DNA of 13,900 nt from positions 1-13,900 of the forward strand of contig RPPD01000010.1 of the NCBI GenBank assembly GCA_003818675.1, in the 5' to 3' direction. The position numbers and the translations under genes were made by a program. The DNA comes from Spirochaetaceae bacterium (GTDB lineage Bacteria; Spirochaetota; Spirochaetia; SZUA-6; RPPD01). Below, piece by piece: positions 1 through 7,816 of this stretch; the first letter of the stretch is position 1, and the number at the start of each line of letters is the position of its first letter. Below the pieces are notes generated by a model. The model was not told the DNA's origin, did no database searches, and worked only from the letters and a program-made list of their open reading frames with translations.

Positions 1-933
1 CGATGAGACGCCGTTTAGGTACATCTCCTCGGTTGAAAGCCCTTCGGGCTCGATGAAAACCTGGTGGCGGCTCCTGTCCGGGAAGCGCATTACCTTGTCT
101 TCAATGGACGGACAGTAGCGCGGACCAATCCCCGTGATCTTGCCTGAATAAAGCGGTGATTTTCCTATGTTTTCACGGATGACCCTGTGGGTCTCTTCGT
201 TGGTGTAGGTTATATGGCAGGGTACATTGGGCCTGTCCACCGAGTCATGTGAAAAACTGAAGGGGAGTGCAGGGTTATCGCCATTCTGTTCCTCGGTTTT
301 GGAAAAATCCACGGAATGGCGCAGCACTCTCGCTGGCGTGCCTGTCTTGAGCCTGCCTACATCAAAGCCCAGTTTTCGCAGAGCAGTACCAAGTCCGTTT
401 GCCGCGGGTTCACCCAACCTGCCGGAAGACGTGTGATATTCGCCTATGAAAATACAGGCTTCCATGAATGTACCAGTGGTAAGAATTACTGCAGGTGCGC
501 TGAAGCGCTTGCCTCTTTGGGTAATAACGCCCGTGACAGCATGTCCTGCAGTGTCTGTAAGCAGATCCACATCCGTGTCGTTGTAGAGCGGGATATTTCG
601 TTCCTGCTCGAGCGTATGTTTGGCCAATAGCGAGTAGGCCTGCGTGTCTGCCTGTGCCCGTGGCGCCTGCACGGCTGGACCCTTGCTCCGGTTCAGCATA
701 CGAAACTGGATCATGGTGGAGTCAATGAGGCGGCCCATTTCTCCGCCCAGTGCATCTATCTCCCTTACAAGGTTTCCCTTGGCAAGGCCGCCAACAGCCG
801 GGTTGCAGGACATTCTTCCGATTGTGTCCAGGCTCTGTGTGATAAAGAGGGTGTTAAGGGAGAGTCTTGAAAGTACAAGCGCGGCTTCTATTCCAGCGTG
901 ACCGCCGCCAATTACGATTGCGTCAAAGTCCAT
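1..933 (-). CDS. mnmG: MnmG (GidA), tRNA uridine-34 carboxymethylaminomethyl synthase, N-terminal half
   Basis: FAD-dependent partner of MnmE that installs the cmnm5/nm5 group on U34 of tRNAs reading two-fold degenerate codons. The first 311 residues are visible; the family is usually about 620, and the rest lies beyond base 1. Motifs seen: the dinucleotide-binding start VIGGGHAGIEAA (about residues 7-18), SCNPAVGGLAKG (about 43-54), then GEMGRLIDS, GPAVQAPRAQAD, RLKTGTPARV and GPRYCPSIEDKV, all typical of MnmG. The ATG at 931-933 is preceded by GGGGA with a 7-base spacer, inside the end of mnmE. Only one base separates the mnmE stop from this start, so the two are surely cotranscribed and probably translationally coupled. 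Nothing in the visible part looks degraded. Confidence 0.97.
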   Translation of the reverse strand, partial: MDFDAIVIGGGHAGIEAALVLSRLSLNTLFITQSLDTIGRMSCNPAVGGLAKGNLVREIDALGGEMGRLIDSTMIQFRMLNRSKGPAVQAPRAQADTQAYSLLAKHTLEQERNIPLYNDTDVDLLTDTAGHAVTGVITQRGKRFSAPAVILTTGTFMEACIFIGEYHTSSGRLGEPAANGLGTALRKLGFDVGRLKTGTPARVLRHSVDFSKTEEQNGDNPALPFSFSHDSVDRPNVPCHITYTNEETHRVIRENIGKSPLYSGKITGIGPRYCPSIEDKVMRFPDRSRHQVFIEPEGLSTEEMYLNGVSS

Positions 934-934
934 G

Positions 935-2317
935 CTATTTCCCCACACAGAAGTTCTTGAACATGGCTTCAAGTACCAAAGCGCTTGTTACTTCACCTGT
1001 GAGCGCACCCAGGCTGTCCACAGCTTCATGGAGATCGCACGCGATCAGGTCATAGGATGCCTTGCTTGTGATGCCCTTGCATGCGCGGTCTGTGGCCTGT
1101 ACAGCCCTGTCAAGCGCCTCCTTCTGCCTCTGTGAGTCGATGACTACCTCATCCGCAGAGTTCGCGCTTTTTCCCAACAGCAATTCACTTACTGCCTGTT
1201 CCAGGGCTGGAAGGCCCACAGCTGTTGCAGCACTTACTGCAATAAATGAAGCGGGGCATTTATCTGCCTGAATATCAGCCTTGTTCCAGATTTTGATGAT
1301 ACGCGCATCTTTGCAGTGTGCTTCCAAAAAAACATGATCCTCCGCGGTTATTCCAACTGATGAATCCACAAGATAGAGCACTGCCTGTACCTGATCAAGA
1401 AGGTTTTTGGTCCTTCTGATGCCCTCGGCTTCCACCGGGTGAAGACTGGAAACCTCCTGGCCGCTGGATCTGAATCCAGCTGTGTCGAAGAGCCTTATTG
1501 GAATTCCATTTATTGTAATGTGCGCCTCTATAAAATCCCGTGTTGTCCCGTGGTATTCCGAGACTATGGAGCGTTCTTCTTTTAATAAAAAATTAAAGAG
1601 CGTTGACTTGCCGGAATTAGTCCTTCCAGCAATAGCCATGACCGCGCCCTCCTGAATGGTTTTGCCTATTCTGTAGGTTCCAGCCAGGCTTTCAAGCCTG
1701 GCTCTTGTTTCCATTAGTCTGGAAACAGCGACATTGCTGTGCTCGTATTCCTCATCAGGATAATCGATCATGACTTCTATGCCCGCCAGAGCTTCCACGA
1801 GCTTTTTCTTTTCCTGTTCTATGTTTTCGGAAAGGAGTCCTGAAAGCCTGTGCATGGCGAGGATCCTGCCACGGTCTGATGTGGCTGTAATGATTTCATT
1901 CACGGCTTCAGCCTGAGTCAGGTCCATTTTGTTGTTTAAAAAGGCGCGCATGGTAAACTCGCCGGGCCCCGCATCCCTGAAACCGGCGTTTCGGAGGGCG
2001 GACAGTATTTTCGTGATACAAGGGAGGCTTCCATGACAGGAGATTTCCACCGCGTCCTCGCCTGTGTAGCTTGCGGGTGCGCGGTAAACTGTGGCCACGA
2101 CTTCATCAATTTTATCAGCTGTTGCCGGATCGGACAGCCAGCCATGGCGGATGGTCCCTGCTGGTGTATCTGACAGGTTATGGCTGCCTTTAAAAAGCAT
2201 GTCCAGTGCCTGGATGCATCCCTCCCCCGAGGTTCTGATAACGGCAAGTGCGCTTGCGGCCAGGGGAGTTGAGAGCGCTGCAATCATATCATGGGTGTCA
2301 AAGGGGGATTCTTTCAT
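935..2317 (-). CDS. mnmE: MnmE (TrmE), tRNA modification GTPase
   Basis: GTPase that works with MnmG in cytosolic tRNA U34 modification. Its 460 residues match the family length. The N-terminal part (about 1-120, with AVIRTSGEG and SYTGEDAVEISCHG) is the formyl-tetrahydrofolate-binding domain. The inserted G domain shows the P-loop GRTNSGKS at 231-238 with the K+-coordinating Asn, G2 GTTRD at 257-261, G3 DTAG at 278-281 and G4 NKAD at 345-348. The C-terminus is FCVGK, keeping the conserved C-x-G-K ending with its Cys at 457. The ATG at 2315-2317 has no strong Shine-Dalgarno site. The gene leads the mnmE-mnmG unit and diverges from the lipoprotein gene at 2477. Confidence 0.98.
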   Translation of the reverse strand: MKESPFDTHDMIAALSTPLAASALAVIRTSGEGCIQALDMLFKGSHNLSDTPAGTIRHGWLSDPATADKIDEVVATVYRAPASYTGEDAVEISCHGSLPCITKILSALRNAGFRDAGPGEFTMRAFLNNKMDLTQAEAVNEIITATSDRGRILAMHRLSGLLSENIEQEKKKLVEALAGIEVMIDYPDEEYEHSNVAVSRLMETRARLESLAGTYRIGKTIQEGAVMAIAGRTNSGKSTLFNFLLKEERSIVSEYHGTTRDFIEAHITINGIPIRLFDTAGFRSSGQEVSSLHPVEAEGIRRTKNLLDQVQAVLYLVDSSVGITAEDHVFLEAHCKDARIIKIWNKADIQADKCPASFIAVSAATAVGLPALEQAVSELLLGKSANSADEVVIDSQRQKEALDRAVQATDRACKGITSKASYDLIACDLHEAVDSLGALTGEVTSALVLEAMFKNFCVGK

Positions 2318-2336
2318 GCTTTTGTACCCGAATATG

Positions 2337-2366
2337 ATTATAGAAGATAATGAATTGTTAAAGCAA
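2337..2366 (-). promoter_or_regulatory. Predicted sigma-70 promoter for mnmE-mnmG
   Basis: On the minus strand TTGCTT (2361-2366) and a perfect TATAAT (2337-2342) are 18 bases apart. Transcription would start near 2330, leaving a very short leader before the mnmE ATG at 2317. Assigned by consensus match and position only. Confidence 0.5.
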
Positions 2367-2408
2367 GGCAGGATTTGGTGCTGAATGCGGGAAAAAAGTG
2401 CGGTACCG

Positions 2409-2417
2409 TGTTATACT
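2409..2417 (+). promoter_or_regulatory. Extended -10 promoter for the tandem envelope-protein genes
   Basis: TGTTATACT is a TGn-extended -10 element and there is no good -35 box at the normal distance, as is usual for extended -10 promoters. The 8-bp palindrome CGGTACCG (2401-2408) lies directly upstream. The predicted start near 2424 gives a leader of about 50 bases before the ATG at 2477. Confidence 0.4.
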
Positions 2418-2476
2418 ATATGAGGTTGTCCTATTAAAATAAATCACGATTGGGACACCCTGGGGAGAAGACCCTG

Positions 2477-3157
2477 ATGCGTATGTCAATATTGTTACTT
2501 GCTGCCTGCTGCTGTCTGATGTCCTGTGAAACGACTCTGCCTGAAATGCCGGATATCGAGTTCATTCCAACAACAATAGGTTTTCAGAACGTTACTGTCA
2601 CGAAAGGCGTTTCATCCTGGGCCAGGCACAATGCAGTCCTTATTGATATTTATGTGAAGAACGGACAGGGATTAAACCGTGAGGTCTTGCGGACCTGGCT
2701 TTCGGATTTTACTGGACCCTCCGCTGCCATGTATGTCGCAGGCGGGACGGAATTTGTCCTGCGGCGCACACAGGGAAAGATCAGTCTCGAGTTGAAGGCG
2801 CAGGGGAGGAGCATGGCATATCCGCGTCTATTCAAGCTGGAACCCTCGGTTGGAACAGGAATGTTGGGCCGCATACAGGTCCAGGCCGAGAAACTGGAGA
2901 TTCCTCCTGTCAAGAGCTCCACAGGGCTGTATTTTTTCCGCGGGGTACTCGTGGAAGAAATCAGGTCATTGTCCGCGAATGTACGTGAGATAGATTTCGC
3001 CGCTGAAAAGGCCATGCAGCGTTTTGTGCAGGAGCTGGACAAGCAGGGTATTGCAGTTTCCATGAAGGGCACCTTTTATCTCGCTGAACATAAAATTGTG
3101 CTATTGAATGAAACACACATTGGAGTACAGATTTCGCTGTACGCAGATTTCAAGTGA
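2477..3157 (+). CDS. Predicted lipoprotein of unrecognised family, tandem paralog 1
   Basis: 226 residues. I do not recognise the family. The N-terminus MRMSILLLAACCCLMSCETT reads as a lipoprotein signal with lipobox L-M-S-C and lipidated Cys17. The mature part carries GFQNVTVTKGV, then NREVLRTWLSDFTG, later SSTGLYFFRGVL, an alanine-rich amphipathic stretch ending MQRFVQELDKQ, and GTFYLAEHKIVLL near the C-terminus. The same ordered blocks recur in the next gene, so the two are paralogs. The ATG at 2477 is preferred over an upstream in-frame TTG at 2450 because GGGGAG (2462-2467) sits 9 bases before it and the signal peptide begins there. The stop is 15 bases before the next start, with no terminator between, so an operon is likely. 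Function unknown; envelope location is inferred from the signal. Confidence 0.85.
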   Translation: MRMSILLLAACCCLMSCETTLPEMPDIEFIPTTIGFQNVTVTKGVSSWARHNAVLIDIYVKNGQGLNREVLRTWLSDFTGPSAAMYVAGGTEFVLRRTQGKISLELKAQGRSMAYPRLFKLEPSVGTGMLGRIQVQAEKLEIPPVKSSTGLYFFRGVLVEEIRSLSANVREIDFAAEKAMQRFVQELDKQGIAVSMKGTFYLAEHKIVLLNETHIGVQISLYADFK

Positions 3158-3172
3158 GGGAAGGATTGTTAA

Positions 3173-3826
3173 ATGAAACTTGTTATTAATGTCTTGATTC
3201 TATTTCTATTGCCCTTTGTTCTTTTTGCCGAACTGGTTCCTGGATTTCGGGATATAGAAATAACAAAAGGCATGCCGGAATCTCCGGGTGCAATGACCAA
3301 TTTCAGCGTTGTTGTTTTAAATGCCGCAAAAATCAACAGGGATGTATTGTCTGTCTGGATCAGGAACTTTACTGGTGATTCAGTTATCGCATACGCAGGA
3401 CCTGGTGTGAAGTTTTCGGTTGAAGTAAAGGATAATCTGGTGTTGATCAAGGCAGGTGCATCCGGGAAAGTAAATGGTGTACTCACTGCTCCTGGTCAGG
3501 CCATGAATGCCGCGCCACATCTTGTTCTTCCACTGGCAATCAAGGGGGACAGACCGCTTGTCCCGGAAATTGACAGATCGTCACAGGGGCTCTATGTTAT
3601 CCGTGGAACCTGTTTGATACAGGCGGAAAGTCATGATCCGGAAATTCTGCCTGTCGAGAGTGCAGCCCATCAGGCTTTAAAGTATCTGATCCAGGAGCTT
3701 GCGAAACAGGATGGTGTAGCCAGAAAATCAGGTACTATTTATCTGTTGCGGCATTCTGTTGTTTCTATTGAAAACTCTTTCGCTGCTATTGATGTGGAGA
3801 TTGCCGTGGATTTTGACAAAAGGTGA
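3173..3826 (+). CDS. Predicted secreted protein of unrecognised family, tandem paralog 2
   Basis: 217 residues, paralogous to the preceding gene. The start MKLVINVLILFLLPFVLFAE looks like a Sec type I signal peptide with cleavage near residue 19; there is no lipobox Cys. Matching blocks in order are GFRDIEITKGM, NRDVLSVWIRNFTG, SSQGLYVIRGTC, ALKYLIQELAKQ and SGTIYLLRHSVV, against GFQNVTVTKGV, NREVLRTWLSDFTG, SSTGLYFFRGVL, MQRFVQELDKQ and KGTFYLAEHKIV in paralog 1. This reads as a soluble or periplasmic sister of a lipid-anchored protein. The ATG follows AAGGA (3161-3165) with a 7-base spacer. The stop TGA abuts the reverse-strand stop of the PadR gene directly. No enzyme motif is seen and the function is unknown. 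Confidence 0.85.
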   Translation: MKLVINVLILFLLPFVLFAELVPGFRDIEITKGMPESPGAMTNFSVVVLNAAKINRDVLSVWIRNFTGDSVIAYAGPGVKFSVEVKDNLVLIKAGASGKVNGVLTAPGQAMNAAPHLVLPLAIKGDRPLVPEIDRSSQGLYVIRGTCLIQAESHDPEILPVESAAHQALKYLIQELAKQDGVARKSGTIYLLRHSVVSIENSFAAIDVEIAVDFDKR

Positions 3827-4354
3827 TCAACCAAGAGATTCCATTTTTTTCTCCACGCCCGCAATCCACTTTAACAGCGCTTCATTTACAAGTGTCACCT
3901 GCTGAAGAAGCACCTCTGCCATGGGGGAAACGTTCTTCCATTCCACAAGTGTTTCTTCCATCTCTTTTCTGCTGTCTGTGATCTGGATTTTTAATTTCTG
4001 CAGGTACTGTTCACGCCTGGATTTGGGTAATTTGTCCAGGTTGAGTATTACTGAATTGAAATCAAACTGATACCTGACACGTTCCCGGGTCAGTTCCTCC
4101 GCAAGCGAGTAAAAATATTCCCGCCCTGTCTGGTTTACTGAATAGACTGTTTTTTCAGGCATTTCCCCCGTCCTTATTTCCTCGGACGAGAGGAACCCCT
4201 TTTGTTCAAGGTTTTTAAGGTTTTTGTAGACTGCTGGTGTGCTTAATCTGACAAACCCTCCAAGATCATATCTGGTCAGATGCTTTGCCAGATCATATGC
4301 GCTTGAAGGTTTTTTTGCGAGGAAACCGAGTAGGACAAGATCAATAGAAGACAA
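3827..4354 (-). CDS. PadR-family transcriptional regulator
   Basis: 175 residues. An N-terminal winged helix (about 1-80) begins IDLVLLGFLAKKPSSAYDLAKHL and continues with the recognition-helix region LSTPAVYKNLKNLEQKGFL and the wing YSVNQTGREYF. The C-terminal half (about 105-172) is long and helical, as in the Vir-type dimerisation domain of PadR proteins. The start is a TTG at 4352-4354, chosen because GGGAGGGG lies about 7 bases upstream and the domain begins immediately. PadR proteins are usually dimeric repressors that sense small ligands and control themselves and a neighbour. Two perfect palindromes over its predicted promoter (4445-4476) and the divergent GH31 gene make autorepression and GH31 control the likely roles. 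The ligand is unknown. Confidence 0.9.
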   Translation of the reverse strand: MSSIDLVLLGFLAKKPSSAYDLAKHLTRYDLGGFVRLSTPAVYKNLKNLEQKGFLSSEEIRTGEMPEKTVYSVNQTGREYFYSLAEELTRERVRYQFDFNSVILNLDKLPKSRREQYLQKLKIQITDSRKEMEETLVEWKNVSPMAEVLLQQVTLVNEALLKWIAGVEKKMESLG

Positions 4355-4388
4355 CGATGAGCCCCTCCCTTCTCATGTGCTTCCCTGT

Positions 4389-4430
4389 AAAAAACCGCAG
4401 AGGGCTTCCCCCAGTCTGAAAACCCTCTGC
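4389..4430 (-). terminator. Terminator-like hairpin in the PadR leader, possible attenuator
   Basis: On the minus strand GCAGAGGG (4423-4430) pairs perfectly with CCCTCTGC (4397-4404). The stem can extend by five more pairs, two of them G-U, leaving an 8-base loop. It is followed by GG and six T residues (4389-4394), the form of a rho-independent terminator in the minus direction. It lies about 35 bases before the PadR start and downstream of the predicted PadR promoter, and no minus-strand gene lies upstream. It could therefore attenuate PadR transcription, or stop antisense transcripts from the GH31 region. Confidence 0.5.
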
Positions 4431-4444
4431 ATTATATATAGAAA

Positions 4445-4476
4445 TACTATAAATTATAGTACTATAAATTATAGTA
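4445..4476. promoter_or_regulatory. Tandem palindromic operator, probably for PadR
   Basis: Two perfect 17-bp palindromes, TACTATAAATTATAGTA at 4445-4461 and again at 4460-4476, share two bases and are repeated at 15-bp spacing. Each has 8-bp arms around a central A. The second overlaps the predicted PadR -10 box and the first covers the start-point region, so a bound dimer would block transcription. The position between padR and the divergent GH31 gene supports assignment to PadR. Confidence 0.7.
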
Positions 4477-4499
4477 TCATAGGAACCCAATCATGTCAA
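4471..4499 (-). promoter_or_regulatory. Predicted padR promoter
   Basis: On the minus strand a perfect TTGACA (4494-4499) is followed after 17 bases by TACTAT (4471-4476), which lies inside the second palindrome. The start point is predicted near 4464, giving a leader of about 110 bases that contains the terminator-like hairpin. Confidence 0.5.
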
Positions 4500-4501
4500 C
4501 A

Positions 4502-4535
4502 GATTGATTCTTTCAGTGGGATTGATTCTTTCAGT
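4502..4535. repeat. 16-base direct repeat upstream of the GH31 gene
   Basis: GATTGATTCTTTCAGT occurs at 4502-4517 and again at 4520-4535, with two bases (GG) between and an 18-bp period. It sits between the PadR promoter and the GH31 ribosome binding site. It could be a pair of activator sites or leader elements for GH31, or a simple local duplication. I could not place a convincing GH31 promoter. Confidence 0.6.
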
Positions 4536-4566
4536 TAGGTTAATTATCCTAGAAATAAGGACATAC

Positions 4567-7143
4567 ATGTTAAAGTTCAACCTGATAGAGATAATCAAGA
4601 TGGGGATAGCTGCGTTTGTAACGAAGTCCATACTTAACAACAGGTTTGCACCCTTGTTTTGGAAAAGACTTGCAGGGTACAAGGGATATGAACTATCCTC
4701 TGACAGGAAAACCTTGATATTGGAATGTGCCAATGCGCTGGTGTCTGTCTCTGTTTTTCGGAAAAATGTTTTTCGCATAATTGTCAAATTCAATACAACA
4801 AAAAAAATACCATTTTATGATGGGGAATATTTCACATTCAGTGTGGAAAGCCAGCCAATATCTGTTCTGGAGGTTTCGGAAACTGATTTGAACCTTTCAA
4901 TCAGTACAGAGTCAGAATCTTCAGCCATTTTTGATAAAGAAAGCTGTTGTTTTTTATTGAGTCAAAAAAGTTCATGTGGAAAAGAGAATGGTCCAGAGCG
5001 TATAACGAATGTTGAGTTTAGTGCAGGCCGAAAAAGCTGGGTGAGGATTGTCACGCAGACAAAGCAGAAAGTGTCCTTTATGGGCTTTGGGCAGAAGACG
5101 AGGGGATTTTTCAAGAACCACCATAAAATGAGGATGTGGAATACGGATGATGCCCTGCTTAATCCAAAGTCCGATCCTGCCTACCAGTCCTGGCCTGTTG
5201 TATTGTCAGGGAATTCTTGCGGATTTGATGGCTGGTTTTTCGATAACCCGCATTACCAGAAGTTTAAAACGAATACAGGCAGCCGTGTTTCCAGACTCTA
5301 TGCAAGCGCAGAACGCGGACCTGGATGCCTGTACTGGACAGGCGGACAAGATCCTGCTGTGGTATCAAATAATTTTGGTTGTCTTATGGGGACTTATCGT
5401 CTTCCACCACTGTGGGTGCTGGGGCATCATCATTCCCGCTGGGAGCCTGAAGAATCATCAAACCGTATAATAGGAATAATGAAAAACTTCAGATTGCGTA
5501 AAATCCCATGCGATGCTGTCCACATAGACATAGCGCACATGCGGGGCTTGCGCTGTTTTACCTGGGATCGTTCCAGCTTTCCTGATCTGGAAGAATTTAT
5601 CGCCTAACTCCACATTAAGAATTTCAGGATTGTAGTCATTATAGATCCAGGTCTTAAAAAGGATGATGATTGGGATATTTACAGGGATGGGAAAGAAAAA
5701 AATCTTTTCTGTCGTGACCTTGATAACAATATCACACATGGGAAAGTCTGGCCTGGTGAGTCCGCGTTTCCTGATTTTTCAGATCCTGATGCAAGAACCT
5801 GGTGGGGGCATCTTTTCAAGATTCATACAGATCTTGGAATCGACGGATTCTGGATAGACATGAACGAGCCCTCGGTTTTCAACGCAAGGCTTACTCTTGC
5901 CAACAATGTACTGCATAGGGTGGGTGAAAAAAAACAGATCAGGGACCACTGCACAATCCACAATCTATATGCATTGCTGATGGCGCGTGCAACTGCGGAA
6001 GGACTGCGTAAACTCCGTGCCGGCATGAGGCAATTCGTTTTTTCACGCGCGGCATATGCTGGTATGCAACGCTGGGCTTCCACATGGACAGGAGACAATC
6101 GGAGTAATTGGGGACATCTTCGTCTTTCAATTCCTATGATATTAAACCTTGGCATGTCAGGTATGCCCATGACTGGTCCGGACATTGGCGGATTCTGGGA
6201 TGCTCCCACAAAGGAGCTTCTCGCGAGGTGGTTTGCAGCAGGTGTTCTTTATCCTTTTCACAGGAACCACACGCAGAATGGATCACCGCCCCAGGAAATC
6301 TGGAGTTTTGGTCCTGAAATCGAGGAAATCTGCGCTCGATTTATCAGAATGCGTTACGCATTTATTCCTTATCTATATGCGCTCTTTTTTGTTGCATGGA
6401 AGAATGGCTGGCCAATAATGCGTCCGCTTGTATTTCATTTCCCCATGGATCCAAAATGCTACGAAGACATGTTCGCAGATACAGAGTATATGGCTGGAGA
6501 TTCGGTACTTGTTGCGCCAATACTGTGGCAAGGCAAGTCTGAACGCTGTATTTATCTTCCTTGTGAAAAAAATAACGATGACATCAACCCAGCTTCTATT
6601 CCAGGCCTTGTAATCAAACCTGCTTTGGTGGAGTGGGTGTGCCACAGGACACATCGTATTTTTTCTGGCGGAATGAAAATCACGGAGAAAGTGCCACTTG
6701 ATGAAGTGCCCTTGTTTGTAAGGAGGGGAAGTGTCCTTCCGATGAGCCCTGGCATAATGACAACAGCCCAGGCATTCAGCCAGGAAATTGTGCTGGATGT
6801 ATATCCGGCAAAAACCCTGGATGGTGTAATTTATCTTGATGACAACCAAACAGAGGAATATCAGGATGGCAAATACTCGCTTTTTAAAATATCAGGAAAA
6901 ACCGATGATAAATCCATGGAACTTCAGGTCAGACGGGCTGAAGGCAGTTTGTCTCCTGCATGGGCCAGGATCAATACAATTATTGTACGCATAGCCTGTT
7001 ACGGACAAAAACACGACATGCGCCAGATAAAGGTTGACGGCAAGCTCCTTTCAGATCAGGCGTTTTTAATCAAAGACGACTGGCTATGCTTCAAATTTTC
7101 TGACTTTGGGCCTGATTTGAAGATTGAAGCTGATTGGTCATAA
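4567..7143 (+). pseudogene. GH31 alpha-glucosidase-type glycoside hydrolase interrupted by one in-frame TAA
   Basis: Retaining glycoside hydrolase of family 31, which usually releases alpha-linked sugars such as glucose. The frame runs 858 sense codons and is open except for a TAA at 5605-5607 (codon 347); both sides are in the same frame, so this is not a frameshift. Before the stop: an N-terminal beta-sandwich (about 1-240), FMGFGQKTRGF, MRMWNTDD, DPAYQSWP, WFFDNPH, VLGHHHSRW and the barrel start HIDIAHMRGLRCFTWD. After it: VVIIDPG, the nucleophile motif GFWIDMNEPSVF (Asp431), WTGDN with the acid/base Asp510, GPDIGGF, FHRNHT, and the C-terminal sandwich with VPLFVRRGSVLPM. The ATG at 4567 follows AAGGA (4557-4561) with a 5-base spacer. 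The stop falls where relatives usually carry Glu in an EEL-type helix, so GAA to TAA is one change. Translation ending there gives 346 residues without either catalytic Asp. No signal peptide is evident, so it is probably cytoplasmic. Confidence 0.85.
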
Positions 7144-7150
7144 AAGGACA

Positions 7151-7285
7151 AATTTTGTGGTTTTGTGTTGTTTCAGCATAATTGAAAAAAATTGAAAAAA
7201 GGGGCTTGATTATTTCTGTTATGAATTTGTATACTGACAGGTACGCTTTGGGGGATCGATTTTTCCCCATACCAACCACAAAATT
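7151..7285. repeat. 12-bp perfect inverted repeat flanking a promoter
   Basis: AATTTTGTGGTT (7151-7162) and its exact reverse complement AACCACAAAATT (7274-7285) are 111 bases apart in the gap after the GH31 gene. The predicted promoter of the following lipoprotein lies between the arms. They may be half-sites of a regulator, the ends of a very small element, or a long-range hairpin in a read-through transcript. The gap is AT-rich, which raises the odds of a chance match. Confidence 0.5.
7206..7235 (+). promoter_or_regulatory. Predicted promoter for the small lipoprotein and ilvE
   Basis: TTGATT (7206-7211) and TATACT (7230-7235) are 18 bases apart. The start near 7242 gives a leader of about 80 bases, which contains a short hairpin of GGGG (7250-7253) with CCCC (7265-7268). 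Confidence 0.45.
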
Positions 7286-7321
7286 GATGACTTATTTTAA
7301 AAAGCCATAGGAGGCGCGTGA

Positions 7322-7783
7322 ATGCGTGGCATTGCCGTCTGTATTTTATTTGCATGTGTTTTAACAGGCTGCTCAAACAGCACGCAATTTGAACACAAAG
7401 TCTCCCCTTCGGGAACTGGACAGCTATTCATGCAGGGCAGGGAAGTCCCCCCTGTTTTTGATATTGTAATTGCAGATAGTATTATTTATAACTTTCAGGC
7501 AGAAGCAGCGCTGACCAATATTGGTTACTGGCCAAAAGAACAGTGGAATATTCCTGAAAGCGAAAGCACAGCAGTGTTAAGTGAGGACGAGCGTGACCGC
7601 GGCTGGTATTTTGCCGATATCAGTTCAAGAAAGACAAGTACACCTTTTGACTGGATCTGGGTCAAAGCCGGGGCCATCCGCGCTTATGTGGACAGGCAGA
7701 AACTCGTGAAGTTTCTGCAGGAATATGGAGACCGTCTTCCAGACCTGAACGGCAAGCGCCACATGCCTCTGCCCGCAGGCTGA
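7322..7783 (+). CDS. Small predicted lipoprotein of unrecognised family
   Basis: 153 residues. The start MRGIAVCILFACVLTGCSNS has a short lipoprotein signal with lipobox L-T-G-C and lipidated Cys17. The mature protein of about 137 residues is soluble-looking, with aromatic blocks NIGYWPKEQWNIP and GWYFADISSRKTSTPFDWIWVKAGAIRAYVDR, and ends in a short helix LVKFLQEYGDRLPDL. No known domain is recognised. The ATG is well placed, 7 bases after AGGAGG (7309-7314). It is followed after 33 bases by ilvE with no terminator, so the two may share a transcript, although no functional link is apparent. Confidence 0.8.
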   Translation: MRGIAVCILFACVLTGCSNSTQFEHKVSPSGTGQLFMQGREVPPVFDIVIADSIIYNFQAEAALTNIGYWPKEQWNIPESESTAVLSEDERDRGWYFADISSRKTSTPFDWIWVKAGAIRAYVDRQKLVKFLQEYGDRLPDLNGKRHMPLPAG

Positions 7784-7816
7784 TATTTACCGTAAACAAT
7801 AATCAGGAGTCATACC

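Noticed and set aside
2450..2476. TTG start of the first envelope lipoprotein at 2450
   Set aside because: It would place the ribosome binding site inside the coding region and put charged residues before the signal peptide.
5605..5607. Frameshift, selenocysteine insertion or a reassigned TAA in GH31
   Set aside because: Both sides are in the same frame, selenocysteine uses TGA, and TAA is used as a normal terminal stop at 7143 and 11925.
5860..7143. A separate gene starting at the ATG at 5860
   Set aside because: This ATG is the Met of the catalytic IDMNEPS motif, in frame with the upstream part; the region is the second half of the same GH31 gene, and no ribosome binding site precedes it.
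7250..7268. Riboswitch or terminator in the lipoprotein leader
   Set aside because: The GGGG/CCCC stem is only about six pairs, without a T-run after it or any wider structure I recognise.
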